Below, one piece after another: positions 23,608-34,029 of a DNA stretch of 64,000 nt; the stretch's first letter is position 1, and every line of letters begins with the position of its first letter. The position numbers and the translations under genes were made by a program. The notes under the pieces are model-generated. The model was not told the DNA's origin and did no database searches. It worked only from the letters and a program-made list of their open reading frames with translations. The stretch covers positions 124,001-188,000 of the forward strand of contig NZ_CP046565.1 in NCBI RefSeq assembly GCF_012769535.1. The letters are read 5' to 3'. This DNA is from Methylococcus geothermalis (GTDB lineage Bacteria > Pseudomonadota > Gammaproteobacteria > Methylococcales > Methylococcaceae).

Positions 23608-24683
23608 CGCCGCCCTCCCGGGAGGTCCAGAGGCCTGCCTTTGAGGTCCCGTCCGTAGATGCGCGGCCGCACGTAATGGTCGATGACCGGCGTCAGTGCG
23701 TTCATCAGCAGCACCGAGAAGCCGGCGCCCTCGGGGTAGGCCCCCCAGGTGCGGATGACGAAGATGAACAGGCCGCAACCCGCGCCGAATAGGAGTTGCC
23801 CGGCGGGGCTGCTGGGCGAGGTGACGTAGTCCGTGGCGATGAAGAACGCCGCCAGCATCACGGCACCGGACGTGAGATGGAAGATCGGTCCGGCATAGCG
23901 CTCGCCGTCGATCAGGGCGAAGACGCCGGCCAGCAGCGCCACCGTCGTCAGCAGGGAAACGGGGATGTGCCAGGTGATGATCTTTTTCTTCAGCAGCCAG
24001 AGTCCACCCAAGGCCACCAGCAGGGAGGAGGTCTCGCCCAGGCTGCCTGCTTTCCAGCCGAGAATCGACGCCACGACGTCGTAAGGGCCGGACATCAGCG
24101 ATTCGCTCAATCCCCGCCCCTGTGAAAGCTCGGTCTTCCAGTTGCCGATCAGGGTCGGCCCGGTCATGCCGTCCGCCGCAGGGGCGCCGGCGAAGGTGAT
24201 CGCCAGGCTGTCGAACAGACCCGGCGCAGACGAGGAGAACGGCAGCGAAGGCACCGCCCAGGTGGTCATTTCCAGCGGAAACGCCACCAGCAGCGCCACG
24301 CGCGCCAGCATCGCCGGATTGAACGGATTCTGGCCGAGACCGCCGAACACCTGCTTGCCGACCACGATCGCGATGCCGGCACCGACCACGCCGATCCACC
24401 ACGGGGCCCAGGGCGGCAGCGTCATCGCCACCAGCCAGCCGCTGAGCACGGCGGAGCCATCCGGCAGAATCGCCCGCACCGGCTTGCCCGCCAGCGCCAG
24501 GCAGCCGGCTTCGAATGCCAGTGCCGAGAGGAGGGTCACCGCCCACAGAAACAGGGCCGGCCAGCCGAAGATGACGAGACCGAAGGCCGTGGCCGGCACC
24601 AGGGCCAGGATCACCGCCGTCATGATGCCCTGGACCTGGCTGTCCGACCGTGTGAACGGCGCGCTCAACATCGACATGCTCAT
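23604..24683 (-). CDS. rnfD: Rnf electron transport complex subunit D
   Basis: 359 residues, NqrB-like inner-membrane subunit with about nine helices. GGLGQNPFNPAMLARVALLVAFP and FFIATDYVTSPSSPAGQLLFGAGCG are hallmark RnfD segments. It carries flavin and links RnfC to the membrane arm. Overlaps rnfC at its start and rnfG at its end. Confidence 0.95.
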   Translation of the reverse strand: MSMSMLSAPFTRSDSQVQGIMTAVILALVPATAFGLVIFGWPALFLWAVTLLSALAFEAGCLALAGKPVRAILPDGSAVLSGWLVAMTLPPWAPWWIGVVGAGIAIVVGKQVFGGLGQNPFNPAMLARVALLVAFPLEMTTWAVPSLPFSSSAPGLFDSLAITFAGAPAADGMTGPTLIGNWKTELSQGRGLSESLMSGPYDVVASILGWKAGSLGETSSLLVALGGLWLLKKKIITWHIPVSLLTTVALLAGVFALIDGERYAGPIFHLTSGAVMLAAFFIATDYVTSPSSPAGQLLFGAGCGLFIFVIRTWGAYPEGAGFSVLLMNALTPVIDHYVRPRIYGRDLKGRPLDLPGGRR

Positions 24684-26170
24684 GCCGCCTCCTCCGCCTT
24701 GCGCTGCTGCGCCTGGGCCTTGCGCTGGGCCGCCAGCGCGGCCTGTTCCCGCTTATGGCGCTCGAACCGCGCCTGTCTTTCTTCGGCCAGGCGCTTGGTC
24801 TGCTCGGTCCTGTGCTTCATCTGTTCCCGCGCCACCAGTTCGCCGCTGGCGTATTTGAAATAGTGCACGAGCGGAATTTCCGAGGGGCAGACATAGGAGC
24901 AGGACCCGCAGCTGATGCAGTCCTTCAGGCCATAGCCGAGCGCGGACTCCAGCTGGCCGGCCCGGATCCGCGCCATCATCTCCAACGGAAGCAGGCCGGC
25001 GGGGCAGGCGCTGACGCAGCGCGAACAGCGGATGCAGGCTTTGGCATCGGATACCGCCACCTCCTGCGGCGACAGCGCCAGGATGCCGCAAGTGCCCTTG
25101 ACCAAAGGCACCTTGGGATGCGGCAGGGAGTCGCCCATCATCGGACCGCCCATGACATAGCTCGCGGTATCGTCCGGCCGATGGCCGCAGAAAGCCAGCA
25201 GATCGGCCAGCAGCGTCCCGATGGGCGCTTCGACGTTGCGCGGTGCGGCCACCGCCGAACCGCTGACCGTGACGACACGGCTGACCAGCGGCTTGCCGTA
25301 GCGCACCGCTTGCTGCACCGCGTAGGCCGTGGCGACGTTGTGCATCAGGACGCCGACGTCGGCGGAGCGGCCGCCGGCCGGCACTTCCTTGCCGGTGAAA
25401 TAGCGGATGAGCTGCTTGTCCCAGCCCATCGGATAAAGCGAAGGCACTTGCCGCACGTCCACCTTGCCGCCGTGCGGCGCCGCGGCTTCGCGCATCGCGG
25501 CATAGGCTTCGGGCTTGTTGTCCTCGATGCCGACGATCGCTTGGTTGCATTCCAGACCGTGCAGCATGATGAGGATGCCGTCGACGATATCCGCTGCGCG
25601 CTCGCGCATCAGCCGGTCGTCGCAGGTGAGGTAAGGCTCGCACTCGCCGCCGTTGATCAGCAGGGTCTGGATCTTGGTCTTCCGCCCGAGGTTCAGCTTG
25701 ACCGCCGACGGGAACGCCGCCCCGCCCATGCCCACCACGCCCGCGGCGCCGACGCGGGCGCTGATTTCCTCCGGCGGCAGGCTGAACGGATCGGCCACCT
25801 CTTGCGTCTCGATCCAGCGATCCTCTCCATCGGGTTCGAGCAGCAGGGTCGGGGTCGGCAGGGCCGACGGATGCGCCGCGGGGTAATCCAGGATGTCCGT
25901 CACGACGCCCGAAGTCGGCGCGTGCACCGGTGCCGAAATCGTTCCCTGTCCCGCCGCCAGCAACTGCCCCTTGAGCACTCGCTCGCCCACCCGGACGACC
26001 GGTTCGGCAGGCTGGCCGGCATGCTGCTGCAGCGACAGATAAAGCAGCGGCGGCAGCGGAAAAGCCGTTTCGATGGGCCGGTCGGAGGTGGCCTGCTTGC
26101 GCGGCTCGGGATGAACGCCGCCGCGGATCTTGCCGGAGGCTCCGAATGAGAACAACTTGAACGCCGCCAT
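24680..26170 (-). CDS. rnfC: Rnf electron transport complex subunit C
   Basis: 496 residues, peripheral NADH/FMN subunit related to complex I Nqo1. GVVGMGGAAFPSAVKL is the nucleotide loop, ECEPYLTCDDRLM a conserved flavin-site segment, and two 4Fe-4S clusters are at 379-390 (CIRCSRCVSACP) and 418-429 (CISCGSCSYVCP). A short Lys/Gln/Ala-rich helical tail ends the protein, much shorter than in E. coli. The start MAAFKLFSFG is at 26170. Confidence 0.96.
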   Translation of the reverse strand: MAAFKLFSFGASGKIRGGVHPEPRKQATSDRPIETAFPLPPLLYLSLQQHAGQPAEPVVRVGERVLKGQLLAAGQGTISAPVHAPTSGVVTDILDYPAAHPSALPTPTLLLEPDGEDRWIETQEVADPFSLPPEEISARVGAAGVVGMGGAAFPSAVKLNLGRKTKIQTLLINGGECEPYLTCDDRLMRERAADIVDGILIMLHGLECNQAIVGIEDNKPEAYAAMREAAAPHGGKVDVRQVPSLYPMGWDKQLIRYFTGKEVPAGGRSADVGVLMHNVATAYAVQQAVRYGKPLVSRVVTVSGSAVAAPRNVEAPIGTLLADLLAFCGHRPDDTASYVMGGPMMGDSLPHPKVPLVKGTCGILALSPQEVAVSDAKACIRCSRCVSACPAGLLPLEMMARIRAGQLESALGYGLKDCISCGSCSYVCPSEIPLVHYFKYASGELVAREQMKHRTEQTKRLAEERQARFERHKREQAALAAQRKAQAQQRKAEEAA

Positions 26171-26172
26171 GA

Positions 26173-26721
26173 TCAAGCCGCCTTGGCCGTAACCGTTTCC
26201 GGACTGGGCCAGCGCCAGTTGCGCAGCGTGACCTTGACCGGATGGAGCCGCAGACATTCGGTCGGGCAGACATCCACGCACTTGCCGCAGGCGGTGCAGG
26301 CGTCGGGAATCACGGCATGGATCTGCTTGGGCGCGCCGACCAGGGCATCGGTCGGACACACCTTGTAGCAGCGGGCGCAGCCGATGCAGGTGGATTCGTC
26401 CACCCGCGCCACCATCGGCGCCTGGTCCGCCACCTCGGACAGATCCAGATCGATCGACAGTTTGTTGGCCAGCTGCTCGGCCAGGGCACGTCCGCCGGGC
26501 GGGCAGAGGGTGGCCGGGGCTTCGCCCGCCACCAGCGCCTCGGCCGCGGGCCGACAACCCGGATAACCGCACTGGCCGCACTGCGATCCCGGCATCATGG
26601 CCTCGATCTCGTCGATCAGCGGGTTCTCTTCCACTTTCAGGTAGCGTGCCGCGGCCCCGAGCAGAAACCCGAGCGCTAGCCCCATGCCGGTCAGGCTGAC
26701 GATGGCGAACAGAATGTACAT
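26173..26721 (-). CDS. rnfB: Rnf electron transport complex subunit B
   Basis: 182 residues. N-terminal membrane helix, a cluster with Cys48, 51, 56 and 73 (CGQCGYPGC...C), then two 4Fe-4S clusters at 111-121 and 141-151. It is the presumed ferredoxin entry point of the complex. ATG 26721 has AAGGAG five to six bases upstream. Confidence 0.96.
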   Translation of the reverse strand: MYILFAIVSLTGMGLALGFLLGAAARYLKVEENPLIDEIEAMMPGSQCGQCGYPGCRPAAEALVAGEAPATLCPPGGRALAEQLANKLSIDLDLSEVADQAPMVARVDESTCIGCARCYKVCPTDALVGAPKQIHAVIPDACTACGKCVDVCPTECLRLHPVKVTLRNWRWPSPETVTAKAA

Positions 26722-26744
26722 ATGCACTCCTTCAGGTATCTGGT

Positions 26745-27326
26745 TCAATGCGCGGTCAAACCCGCGAACCCCATGAACGCCAGGGACAGGATGCCCGCCG
26801 TGATGAAGGCGATGGGCGGGCCGGTGAAAGCCTCGGGCACGCTCATCAGGGCCAGCCGTTCCCGGATGCCGGCGAAAATCACCATGACCAGGGTGAACCC
26901 CAGTGCCGAGCCGAAACCGAACAGCGCGCTGTGAAGAAAATCGTATTCCTGCTGGATGTTCAGCAGCGCCACCCCCAGCACCGCGCAATTGGTGGTGATC
27001 AGCGGCAGGAAGATACCCAGCACCTGGTACAGCACCGGGCTGGTCTTCCTCACCACCATCTCGGTGAACTGCACCACGGCCGCGATCACCAGGATGAACG
27101 AAAGAATCCGCAGGAAGCCGATGCCCAGCGGCATCAGGATGAAATGCTCGATGAACCAGCTCGCCACCGCGGTCAGGGTCAGCACGAAGGTCGTCGCAAA
27201 GCCCATGCCTATGGCCGAATCGAGCTTCTTGGACACGCCCATGAAGGGGCACAGTCCCAGGAACTTGACCAGCACCACGTTGTTGACCAGGGCCGTGCCG
27301 AGCAACAGCATCAGGTAGTCGTTCAC
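26745..27326 (-). CDS. rnfA: Rnf electron transport complex subunit A
   Basis: 193 residues, six membrane helices, homologous to NqrE and pairing with Rnf[33 protein letters not shown] is nearly invariant in this family. First gene of rnfABCDGEH. The complex couples ferredoxin-NADH electron transfer to ion movement across the inner membrane, and in diazotrophs supplies low-potential electrons to nitrogenase. Confidence 0.97.
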   Translation of the reverse strand: MNDYLMLLLGTALVNNVVLVKFLGLCPFMGVSKKLDSAIGMGFATTFVLTLTAVASWFIEHFILMPLGIGFLRILSFILVIAAVVQFTEMVVRKTSPVLYQVLGIFLPLITTNCAVLGVALLNIQQEYDFLHSALFGFGSALGFTLVMVIFAGIRERLALMSVPEAFTGPPIAFITAGILSLAFMGFAGLTAH

Positions 27327-27610
27327 TCTTGAGGGCTCCTCGGGGGTTTTAGCCTGGCTGAGGCATAACGCATGCCAATGCCGGGCTGCGCGCCCTACCC
27401 CACCAACCGTGTGTCATTGCGACGCCGGGGGCACCGGCCGCCCGGTTCGGGCTTGTCGGAAATTGCACATGACCCTCCGCTCCGCGGGGCTTTGTCATCT
27501 TTGCTACAAAGGGCGCCCGCGGCCCGCCGGTATGTCCGTGCGATGAAAGCGATTGGCCGCGAATTTGCTCGATCAAGGGCATCGGCTTCTGCAAGACGTC
27601 TGACACACCC

Positions 27611-27805
27611 ATGAAATGGCACGACACCTACGACATCGCCGCCGCGCTCGCCGACCAGCACTCGGAGGTCGACCCGCGATACGTCCGCTTCACCGACCTG
27701 CTAGCCTGGGTCACGGCGCTGGAAGGCTTCGCCGACAGCGCCGACAAATGCAATGAAAAAATCCTGGAGGCGATCCAGATGGCGTGGATCGATGAAGTGA
27801 GTTAG
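27611..27805 (+). CDS. iscX: Fe-S assembly protein IscX
   Basis: 64 residues. MKWHDTYDIAAALADQHSEVDPRYVRFTDLLAW matches IscX/YfhJ, including the DP.YVRFTDL core, and NEKILEAIQMAWIDE is the conserved C-terminus. It binds IscS and iron in enterics. Here it is separated from any isc operon. The 284-bp region upstream (27327-27610) shows no gene. Confidence 0.93.
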   Translation: MKWHDTYDIAAALADQHSEVDPRYVRFTDLLAWVTALEGFADSADKCNEKILEAIQMAWIDEVS

Positions 27806-27958
27806 AAAGCGCGAACTGAAGACGCATCCGCCGCTGCATCCAAGGCAAGAGCCCCGGAGCTGTGGCAGTGCACCTCCGGAACACCGCACCTTGACTGAAG
27901 AGCACGGCGGGCAGATGATGGACTCGGACCGATGCCCCCAAGCCCTATGAGGTGACCC

Positions 27959-28462
27959 ATGACCGGACCCGGCAAACGACTCGACCCCGCCCATCAGCCG
28001 CGCAGGGACAGCATGTTCGAAGAGCATGTGCACGATCCCTACCGCGCCCGGGGCAAATGGCCGGAGCCGACGGTGTGTCCCGAATGCGGCGCGACCTTCC
28101 ATCAAGGACGCTGGCAGTGGGGAGAAGCGGCGCGGGACGCCGAGCGGCATCTCTGCCCCGCGTGTCAGCGGATACGCGATCAGGTGCCGGCAGGCGAACT
28201 GACGCTGAGCGGGCCGTTTTTCACCGACCACCGCCCGGAGATACTGAACCTCGTCCGCAACACCGAGTCCGCCGCGCGGGCGGAGCATCCGCTCGAACGG
28301 ATCATGGCTATCACGGAAGGGGAGGATCGCACCGTCATCACGTTCACGGACACGCATCTTGCCCATGGCATCGGAGAAGCGCTGCGCCATGCCTACCAGG
28401 GTGAACTGGATTCGCACTACACCGACGAGGGGGCTCTGCTGCGGGTCTCCTGGAACCGCTAG
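27959..28462 (+). CDS. zinc-ribbon protein, BCAM0308/NMD3-like
   Basis: 167 residues. Four cysteines (Cys40, Cys43, Cys66, Cys69; CPECG and CPACQ) form a zinc ribbon after an Asp/His-rich start (DPYRARGKWPEPTVC). The C-terminal part (ERIMAITEGEDRTVITFTDTHLAHGIGEAL) fits small NMD3-like ribbon proteins found in proteobacteria. Function unknown. The ATG 27959 follows GAGGTGACC. Confidence 0.7.
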   Translation: MTGPGKRLDPAHQPRRDSMFEEHVHDPYRARGKWPEPTVCPECGATFHQGRWQWGEAARDAERHLCPACQRIRDQVPAGELTLSGPFFTDHRPEILNLVRNTESAARAEHPLERIMAITEGEDRTVITFTDTHLAHGIGEALRHAYQGELDSHYTDEGALLRVSWNR

Positions 28463-28668
28463 GGGTACCAGAGCGGCGGCCGTGAATCGCATGGCCGCTT
28501 ACCGTCGAGCCCCAGGCGCGTTGTCATTCGCCGCCTCCCGCGAACGTCCGCGGCCTCAGGGTGCTGCGGGTCGATGATGGCGGCGACACCCTCCCACGGG
28601 CCGTGGAGCAGCTTCGATGCTGCCAGCCCCCTTTGTCCTTGGCAACCGGGAGGCGTCCCTATCAATCC

Positions 28669-29349
28669 ATGTTGAACCTTGCCCTGGCCATGCTGTTCTT
28701 CGTCGGCATCCACTTCGTCATTTCCGGCACCCCCCTGCGCGACCGGCTCGTCGCCTACCGGGGCGAAAAAGCCTTCCGCGGCGCATTTTCGGTGCTGTCG
28801 TTATTGGCGCTCGCGTGGGTCGTTTTCGCGTACCGTCAGGCGCCCTATGTCGAAACCTGGGGCCAGCTTGCCGGATTCAAGCCGGTCGCCGCGGTGCTGA
28901 TGCTGGTCTCCTTCGTCTTCGTGGTCGCCGGGCTCACCACCGCGAATCCCATGGCGGTGTCCGGCGAAAGCGCGCTGAATGATGCCGATGCCGCCGAGGG
29001 CATTCTCCGGATCACCCGCCATCCTTTCCTGTGGGGACTCTCCCTGTGGGCGCTGGTCCATGTGATCGCCAACGGCGACGTGGCCGCCCTGTTGCTGTTC
29101 GGTTCGCTGCTGGTGCTGTGCCTGGCCGGCACGCGCTCGATCGATGCCAAGCGCCGGCGAGCCCATGGCGACCACTGGAAACGCTTTGCCGCCGCCACTT
29201 CCAACGTTCCTTTCATGGCCATCAAGGAAGGCCGCAATCGACTCGAGATCGGCGAGATCGGATGGCAGCGGCTGGGCATCGCGGTAGCCTTGTATCTCGC
29301 CATGCTCCACTTCCACGCGAAGATGTTCGGCGTTTCAGCGCTATTCTGA
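28669..29349 (+). CDS. NnrU-family membrane protein
   Basis: 226 residues with about six membrane helices. LFFVGIHFVISGTPLRDRLV, ITRHPFLWGLSLWALVHVIANGD and SIDAKRRRAHGDHWKRFAAATS are characteristic of NnrU/isoprenylcysteine methyltransferase-related proteins. NnrU is linked to nitric oxide metabolism in denitrifiers, but no nir or nor gene is nearby. The Shine-Dalgarno site (GGGAGG) is rather far from the chosen ATG. Confidence 0.85.
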   Translation: MLNLALAMLFFVGIHFVISGTPLRDRLVAYRGEKAFRGAFSVLSLLALAWVVFAYRQAPYVETWGQLAGFKPVAAVLMLVSFVFVVAGLTTANPMAVSGESALNDADAAEGILRITRHPFLWGLSLWALVHVIANGDVAALLLFGSLLVLCLAGTRSIDAKRRRAHGDHWKRFAAATSNVPFMAIKEGRNRLEIGEIGWQRLGIAVALYLAMLHFHAKMFGVSALF

Positions 29350-29476
29350 GCCGGCGGGCAGACACAAGACGGGCCGGCTTGCCCCTTGCCTGCAGGGTTC
29401 GGGTCCACGTAATCTTGGAACGCCGGGCAGCCTCCGCCGGCTTGCTCGAACCTGTACAACAGCACGAGGTGTCATC

Positions 29477-29821
29477 ATGGATACCTGCTCCCTTACAGCA
29501 AAACAATGCACCCCTTGCCAGGGCGGCATTCCACCCTTGACCGCGGAAGAAGCCGAAAAGCTCCTTGTCCACGTCCCCCAGTGGGAACTCAAGGATGCCG
29601 CGACGAAGCTGAAAAGGACGTTCCGGTTCAAGAATTTCATGGAAGCGCTGGACTTCGCCCGGAAGGTCGGGGAATTATGCGAAGCGGAGGGCCATCACCC
29701 GGACATCGGGATCGGGTGGGGCTACTGCAGGGTGGAGTTCCAGACCCACAAGATCAACGGGCTCCACGAGAACGACTTCATCATGGCCGCCAAGGTCGAC
29801 GAGCTGTCGGGGGCAACCTAG
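29477..29821 (+). CDS. phhB: pterin-4a-carbinolamine dehydratase
   Basis: 114 residues. EGHHPDIGIGWGYCRVEFQTHKI is the catalytic signature, with His73 and His74. The protein dehydrates 4a-hydroxytetrahydropterin to recycle the cofactor of aromatic hydroxylases. No phhA is in the window, so it may serve another pterin-dependent step. N-terminus has three cysteines (CSLTAKQCTPC), uncommon in the family. Confidence 0.92.
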   Translation: MDTCSLTAKQCTPCQGGIPPLTAEEAEKLLVHVPQWELKDAATKLKRTFRFKNFMEALDFARKVGELCEAEGHHPDIGIGWGYCRVEFQTHKINGLHENDFIMAAKVDELSGAT

Positions 29822-29886
29822 AGGGCCTGCCCCCTCCGCGCGCTTCTGGCCGAACCCGGCTCACCCGAAATCACGGGAGGTCTGCC

Positions 29887-30789
29887 ATGCAAATCCTTGT
29901 CACCGGAGGAACGGGCTTCATCGGCAAAAGCTTGTGCCGGCATCTGTTGGAGCGCGGCCACCGATTGACCGTTCTCAGCCGGCAGGCGCCCGACGCTGTC
30001 CGGCGCTTGTGCGGCGAGGCGGTGACACCGGTCGCCAGCATCGACTCGCTTTCCCCGCAGGCCGGCTTCGACGCCGTGGTCAACCTGGCTGGCGAACCCA
30101 TCGCCGACAAACGCTGGACGGAAGCGCGCAAACGCCTGCTGTGGGAGAGCCGGGTCGGACTGACCTCGGAACTGGTCGATTACATCGCACGGGCCGAGAC
30201 CAAACCCCAAGTGCTGGTCAGCGGCTCGGCGGTCGGCTATTACGGCAACCGGGGCGATACCCTGCTCGATGAGGAATCCACGGGCGGTGACGACTTCAGC
30301 CACCGCCTGTGCGCGGCCTGGGAGGAGGCGGCATCCCAGGCCGCCGGACATGGGGTGCGGGTCTGCGTCCTGCGGACAGGACTGGTCGTCGGCCGGAATG
30401 GCGGCTTTCTCCAGCGGATGCTGCCCCTGTTCAGGCTGGGGCTCGGCGGCCAGATCGGGGACGGCCGCCAGTGGATGAGCTGGATCCACATCGACGATCA
30501 CATCGCCATCACCGCATACCTGATCGGGAATGCACGGCTGGAGGGTGCGTTCAATGCGACCGCACCCCATCCGGTGACCAACCGCGAGTTCACCGACTGC
30601 CTCGCGCGCCTCCTCAACCGGCCGGCGCCGGTGCCGGTGCCGGCGTTCACGCTCCGGCTGGCCTTGGGCGAAATGGCGGAATTGCTGCTCGGCGGACAGC
30701 GGGTGATACCGAAACGCCTGCAGCAGGAGCCGTTCCGCTTCAGCTACGAGCACCTCGAAGATGCACTGCGCGACGCCCTCGGGCGTTAG
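29887..30789 (+). CDS. TIGR01777-family NAD(P)-dependent epimerase-like protein
   Basis: 300 residues of the YfcH/SULA group of extended short-chain dehydrogenases. GGTGFIG (7-13) binds the nucleotide, NLAGEPIADKRWT is the family signature, and YYGNRGD includes the catalytic region. MSWIHIDDHI is also diagnostic. Activity unknown. It lies six bases before an SRPBCC gene, a pairing seen elsewhere. Confidence 0.92.
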   Translation: MQILVTGGTGFIGKSLCRHLLERGHRLTVLSRQAPDAVRRLCGEAVTPVASIDSLSPQAGFDAVVNLAGEPIADKRWTEARKRLLWESRVGLTSELVDYIARAETKPQVLVSGSAVGYYGNRGDTLLDEESTGGDDFSHRLCAAWEEAASQAAGHGVRVCVLRTGLVVGRNGGFLQRMLPLFRLGLGGQIGDGRQWMSWIHIDDHIAITAYLIGNARLEGAFNATAPHPVTNREFTDCLARLLNRPAPVPVPAFTLRLALGEMAELLLGGQRVIPKRLQQEPFRFSYEHLEDALRDALGR

Positions 30790-30795
30790 GCCCCC

Positions 30796-31461
30796 ATGCC
30801 GGCGGACCACTTCGACCTGGTGACTCGGTGGCGCCTCGATGCGCCGGCGGAAGACGTCTGGCGAATCCTGTCGGATGCGGAACGATGGCCCGAGTGGTGG
30901 CCCTGCGTGGAAGCGGTCGAAAGGATCGATCCCGGCGGAACGGACGGCGAAAACTCGCTCTGGGCCTACACCTGGAAAACGATGCTGCCTTACAAGCTCC
31001 ACCTGGAGTTCCGCATGACCCGTATCGCGGCCCCTGCGCTGCTGGAAGCGGAAGTGAGCGGAGATGTCGCCGGACACGGGCTTTGCCGCATCCATAGCCA
31101 AGACGGAGGCACCGTCGTTCGCTATGAATGGAACGTGAGGCTTCGCCGGTCATGGATGAAATGGCTCGCCCCGGTCGCCCGCCCCGTTTTCCTCTGGAAT
31201 CATGCCAGGGTGATGCGACAAGGCGAAGCCAAGCTGGCCGCCCGGCTTGCCCGCGCCGGACCGACGCCGTCAGTCCGCCATGAATCGCCGACAGAACCAT
31301 TTGCGCGCTTCCTCCGCCGCTCCCATGGCACAAACGAACGGAATCATGTAAAGCCAGACATCGGCTTGGAGCGGAGCGGTACCGAACATTTCGTTACCCC
31401 AGGGGGTATAGGTAATGAGGACGATGATGCCCGCTTCCAGAGCGATGCCCCACAGCAGTAA
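30796..31461 (+). CDS. SRPBCC-family protein with read-through C-terminus
   Basis: 221 residues. The first ~150 show an SRPBCC/polyketide-cyclase fold (VTRWRLDAPAEDVWRILSDAERWPEWWP and VRLRRSWMKWLAPVARPVFLWNH). The last ~60 (from about 31270) read antisense through the 3' end of the P-type ATPase gene and look like random sequence, so the natural stop was probably lost. The overlap with the convergent gene is 192 bp. Confidence 0.75.
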   Translation: MPADHFDLVTRWRLDAPAEDVWRILSDAERWPEWWPCVEAVERIDPGGTDGENSLWAYTWKTMLPYKLHLEFRMTRIAAPALLEAEVSGDVAGHGLCRIHSQDGGTVVRYEWNVRLRRSWMKWLAPVARPVFLWNHARVMRQGEAKLAARLARAGPTPSVRHESPTEPFARFLRRSHGTNERNHVKPDIGLERSGTEHFVTPGGIGNEDDDARFQSDAPQQ

Positions 31462-34029
31462 GGGATTGGCCAGCACTCCGGAGCAGAACGCCGATTGGCT
31501 GGGATGGCGGCAGAGGAACACATTGACCACCTGGGCCAGAACGATGGCGCCGAGACAGGCGGCAGTCGCCTGCAAATAAAGGGGGTCGTGCCGCTCCAGC
31601 ATCCGGCCGTAGCGCCAGCCGCCCTCTTCCAGCACGTGGAAAAAAACGCTCAGCGCAATGGCAGCCTCCATCACGCCCAGCCACACATAGGCGCGCAGCA
31701 AGAGAGGGCCGTGCAGAAGCCGCTCGCTGCGCGGCCGCGGCGGTTCCTGCATCAAACCGGAATGGGGCGGCTCCGCGCCGAGGGCCAGCGCCGGCAACAT
31801 GTCGGTACCCAGATCGACGGCGAGAATCTGGATCACCGTCAACGGCAACGGAATCTTGAACAGTACGAAAGCAAGATAGGGCACCAGCTCGGGGATGTTC
31901 GAGGTCAGGATGTAGGTGAGGAACTTGCGGAGATTCTGAAACACCGCCCGGCCTTCCTCGACGGCGCTGACGATGCTGGCGAAATTGTCGTCGAGCAGGA
32001 TCATGTCGGCCGCTTCCTTGGCCACGTCGGTGCCGGCTATGCCCATGGCGATGCCGATGTCCGCGGTCTTGAGGGCCGGGGCGTCGTTCACGCCGTCGCC
32101 GGTGACGGCGACGATCTCGCCCTTGCTCTGCAAGGCCTGTACGATGAGCATTTTCTGCTCTGCAGTCACCCGGGCGAAGAGAATCTCCGGCGCGTCCAAG
32201 GCCAGTTGCAGCTGGGCCCTCGTCATCTTCGGCAGGGCGTCCCCGCGCAGGACCACGGGGGCTTCGCCGCGAACCAGCCCGATTTCTCGCGCGATGGCGA
32301 CCGCGGTCACCGGATGATCGCCGGTCACCATGACCACCTTGATGCCGGCCGAGCGGCAGCGCTCGATCGCAGCCGCCACCTCCGGCCGCGGCGGGTCTTC
32401 CAAGCCGGCGATTCCGCACAGGGTCAGACGCTCCTCCCTCCCTTCCTCGCCGGATGCCAGATGGCGGTAGGCGAAGGCCAGCACCCGCAATCCGGCGGTC
32501 GCCATCTCGTCCTGCGCCGCCAACAGCCGCCGGCGGGCGGAAGCGTCCAGGGGCAACACCCGGCCGTCATGCTGAATCGTATCGCACACCGCCAGCAGCG
32601 ATTCCAGCGCACCCTTGCAATACAAAGTGCGGCGGATATCGTCCTGTTGTACGATCGACATGCGCTTGCGCTCGCTGTCGAAGGGGATTTCGGCGATTTT
32701 CCGGGAGCCTTCGGCTCCCCATCCCGCGCATCGAGCCCATTCCACCAAGGCGATTTCCATGGGATCGCCGAGGAACTCGGCCTTTCCGTTCCTGCTGCCG
32801 AAAGTGACGTTGTGGCAGACGGCGGCGGCGCGCAGCAACCAGGCGATGCTCTCCCCGGCGGGCGCCGCCACGCCCTCCGGTTCCAGGGCGACGAAACGGC
32901 CATCGGCATAGATCCGTTTCACGGTCATACGGTTCTGCGTCAGCGTGCCGGTCTTGTCCGAGCAGATCACCGTGGTCGAGCCCAGCGTTTCCACCGCAGG
33001 CAGGTGCCTGACCAGCGCATTGCGCCTGGCCATACGTTGAGTCGCCATCGCCAGCGACAGGGTCACCGTCGGCAGCAACCCCTCCGGCACATTGGCGACG
33101 ATGATGCCGATGGCGAACATGAAGTTGTCCCAGAACGGCAGGCCGATGGCTTGGCCAATCAGGAAGAATGCCACCCCCAGCCCGCTCGCCAGCGCAGCGA
33201 CCAGGCGCGACAACCGGGCGATCTCCCGCTGCAGGGGCGAGGTCGCTTCTCTGGTAGTCTGGGTCAGATGAGCGATCTTGCCGAACTCCGTATGCATGCC
33301 GGTGGCGAATACGACGGCCCGCGCTTGTCCCGAAACCACGGTCGTACCGGCGAGCACGAGGTTCCTGGCGGTGAGCGGCGTTTCATTCCGGTCCGGTTCG
33401 GCATGGCGGGCGGCGGGCAGCGATTCGCCGCTGATCGTCGCCGTATTCACCCTCAGGCCGAAGGATTCGATCAGCCGGCAGTCCGCCGGCACCCGGTCTC
33501 CTTCTTCCAGAAGAACGACGTCTCCGGGCACCAGCGATTCCGCGCCCGCCTCCTCCACCTGGCCATCACGCAGCAGCTTGACCTGTTGCGGCAATAATTC
33601 GCGCAGCGCCTCCAACGCCCGTTCCGCCCGGTATTCCTGCCAGAAAGAGAATATGCCGTTGATCAAGATGACGCCGATGATCGCCACACCCAGCTGCCCC
33701 ATGCCTTGGCCGGGGTCCAGGTGCTCGGCCAGAAAGGCCAGGGCTGCGGCGAACCAAAGGATGAGGGCGAAGAAATGGGTGAATTCGCGGGCAAAGCGCA
33801 ACCCCAGAGCCTTGCGCCGGACCTCCTCGACCCGGTTCGGGCCGTATTCGCGCTGGCGCCGGCCCGCCTCGCTCTTGCTCAGGCCGTCGAACGAGCTGTT
33901 CAGGCTGGCAAGCGCCTTCTCTGCCGAGAGGCCGGCGATGTGCGCCGTATGCAGCGAGGAAAGACCGAATGCCGCGGGCCGGGCGGGAAGAGGGTGGCGG
34001 GAAGCCGGGCGCGTCAACTTGGAAGGCAT
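31270..34029 (-). CDS. cation-transporting P-type ATPase (type II)
   Basis: 919 residues. Order: actuator with TISGESLP, phosphorylation site [10 protein letters not shown] (Asp358), nucleotide domain (CKGALESLL), hinge [10 protein letters not shown], and about ten membrane helices. The TM4 motif is [16 protein letters not shown], closer to the Na+/K+-ATPase (IIC) group, [13 protein letters not shown], than to the Ca2+ pump motif with AIPEGLP. Ion specificity is uncertain. ATG 34029 follows GGGGAGGATCG. Confidence 0.93.
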   Translation of the reverse strand: MPSKLTRPASRHPLPARPAAFGLSSLHTAHIAGLSAEKALASLNSSFDGLSKSEAGRRQREYGPNRVEEVRRKALGLRFAREFTHFFALILWFAAALAFLAEHLDPGQGMGQLGVAIIGVILINGIFSFWQEYRAERALEALRELLPQQVKLLRDGQVEEAGAESLVPGDVVLLEEGDRVPADCRLIESFGLRVNTATISGESLPAARHAEPDRNETPLTARNLVLAGTTVVSGQARAVVFATGMHTEFGKIAHLTQTTREATSPLQREIARLSRLVAALASGLGVAFFLIGQAIGLPFWDNFMFAIGIIVANVPEGLLPTVTLSLAMATQRMARRNALVRHLPAVETLGSTTVICSDKTGTLTQNRMTVKRIYADGRFVALEPEGVAAPAGESIAWLLRAAAVCHNVTFGSRNGKAEFLGDPMEIALVEWARCAGWGAEGSRKIAEIPFDSERKRMSIVQQDDIRRTLYCKGALESLLAVCDTIQHDGRVLPLDASARRRLLAAQDEMATAGLRVLAFAYRHLASGEEGREERLTLCGIAGLEDPPRPEVAAAIERCRSAGIKVVMVTGDHPVTAVAIAREIGLVRGEAPVVLRGDALPKMTRAQLQLALDAPEILFARVTAEQKMLIVQALQSKGEIVAVTGDGVNDAPALKTADIGIAMGIAGTDVAKEAADMILLDDNFASIVSAVEEGRAVFQNLRKFLTYILTSNIPELVPYLAFVLFKIPLPLTVIQILAVDLGTDMLPALALGAEPPHSGLMQEPPRPRSERLLHGPLLLRAYVWLGVMEAAIALSVFFHVLEEGGWRYGRMLERHDPLYLQATAACLGAIVLAQVVNVFLCRHPSQSAFCSGVLANPLLLWGIALEAGIIVLITYTPWGNEMFGTAPLQADVWLYMIPFVCAMGAAEEARKWFCRRFMAD

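Noticed and set aside
23604-24683. Loss of the flavin-attachment threonine in RnfD
   Set aside because: The segment TSGAVML differs from the SGAT form I expected, but I am not certain which threonine is used in this RnfD group, so no claim is made.
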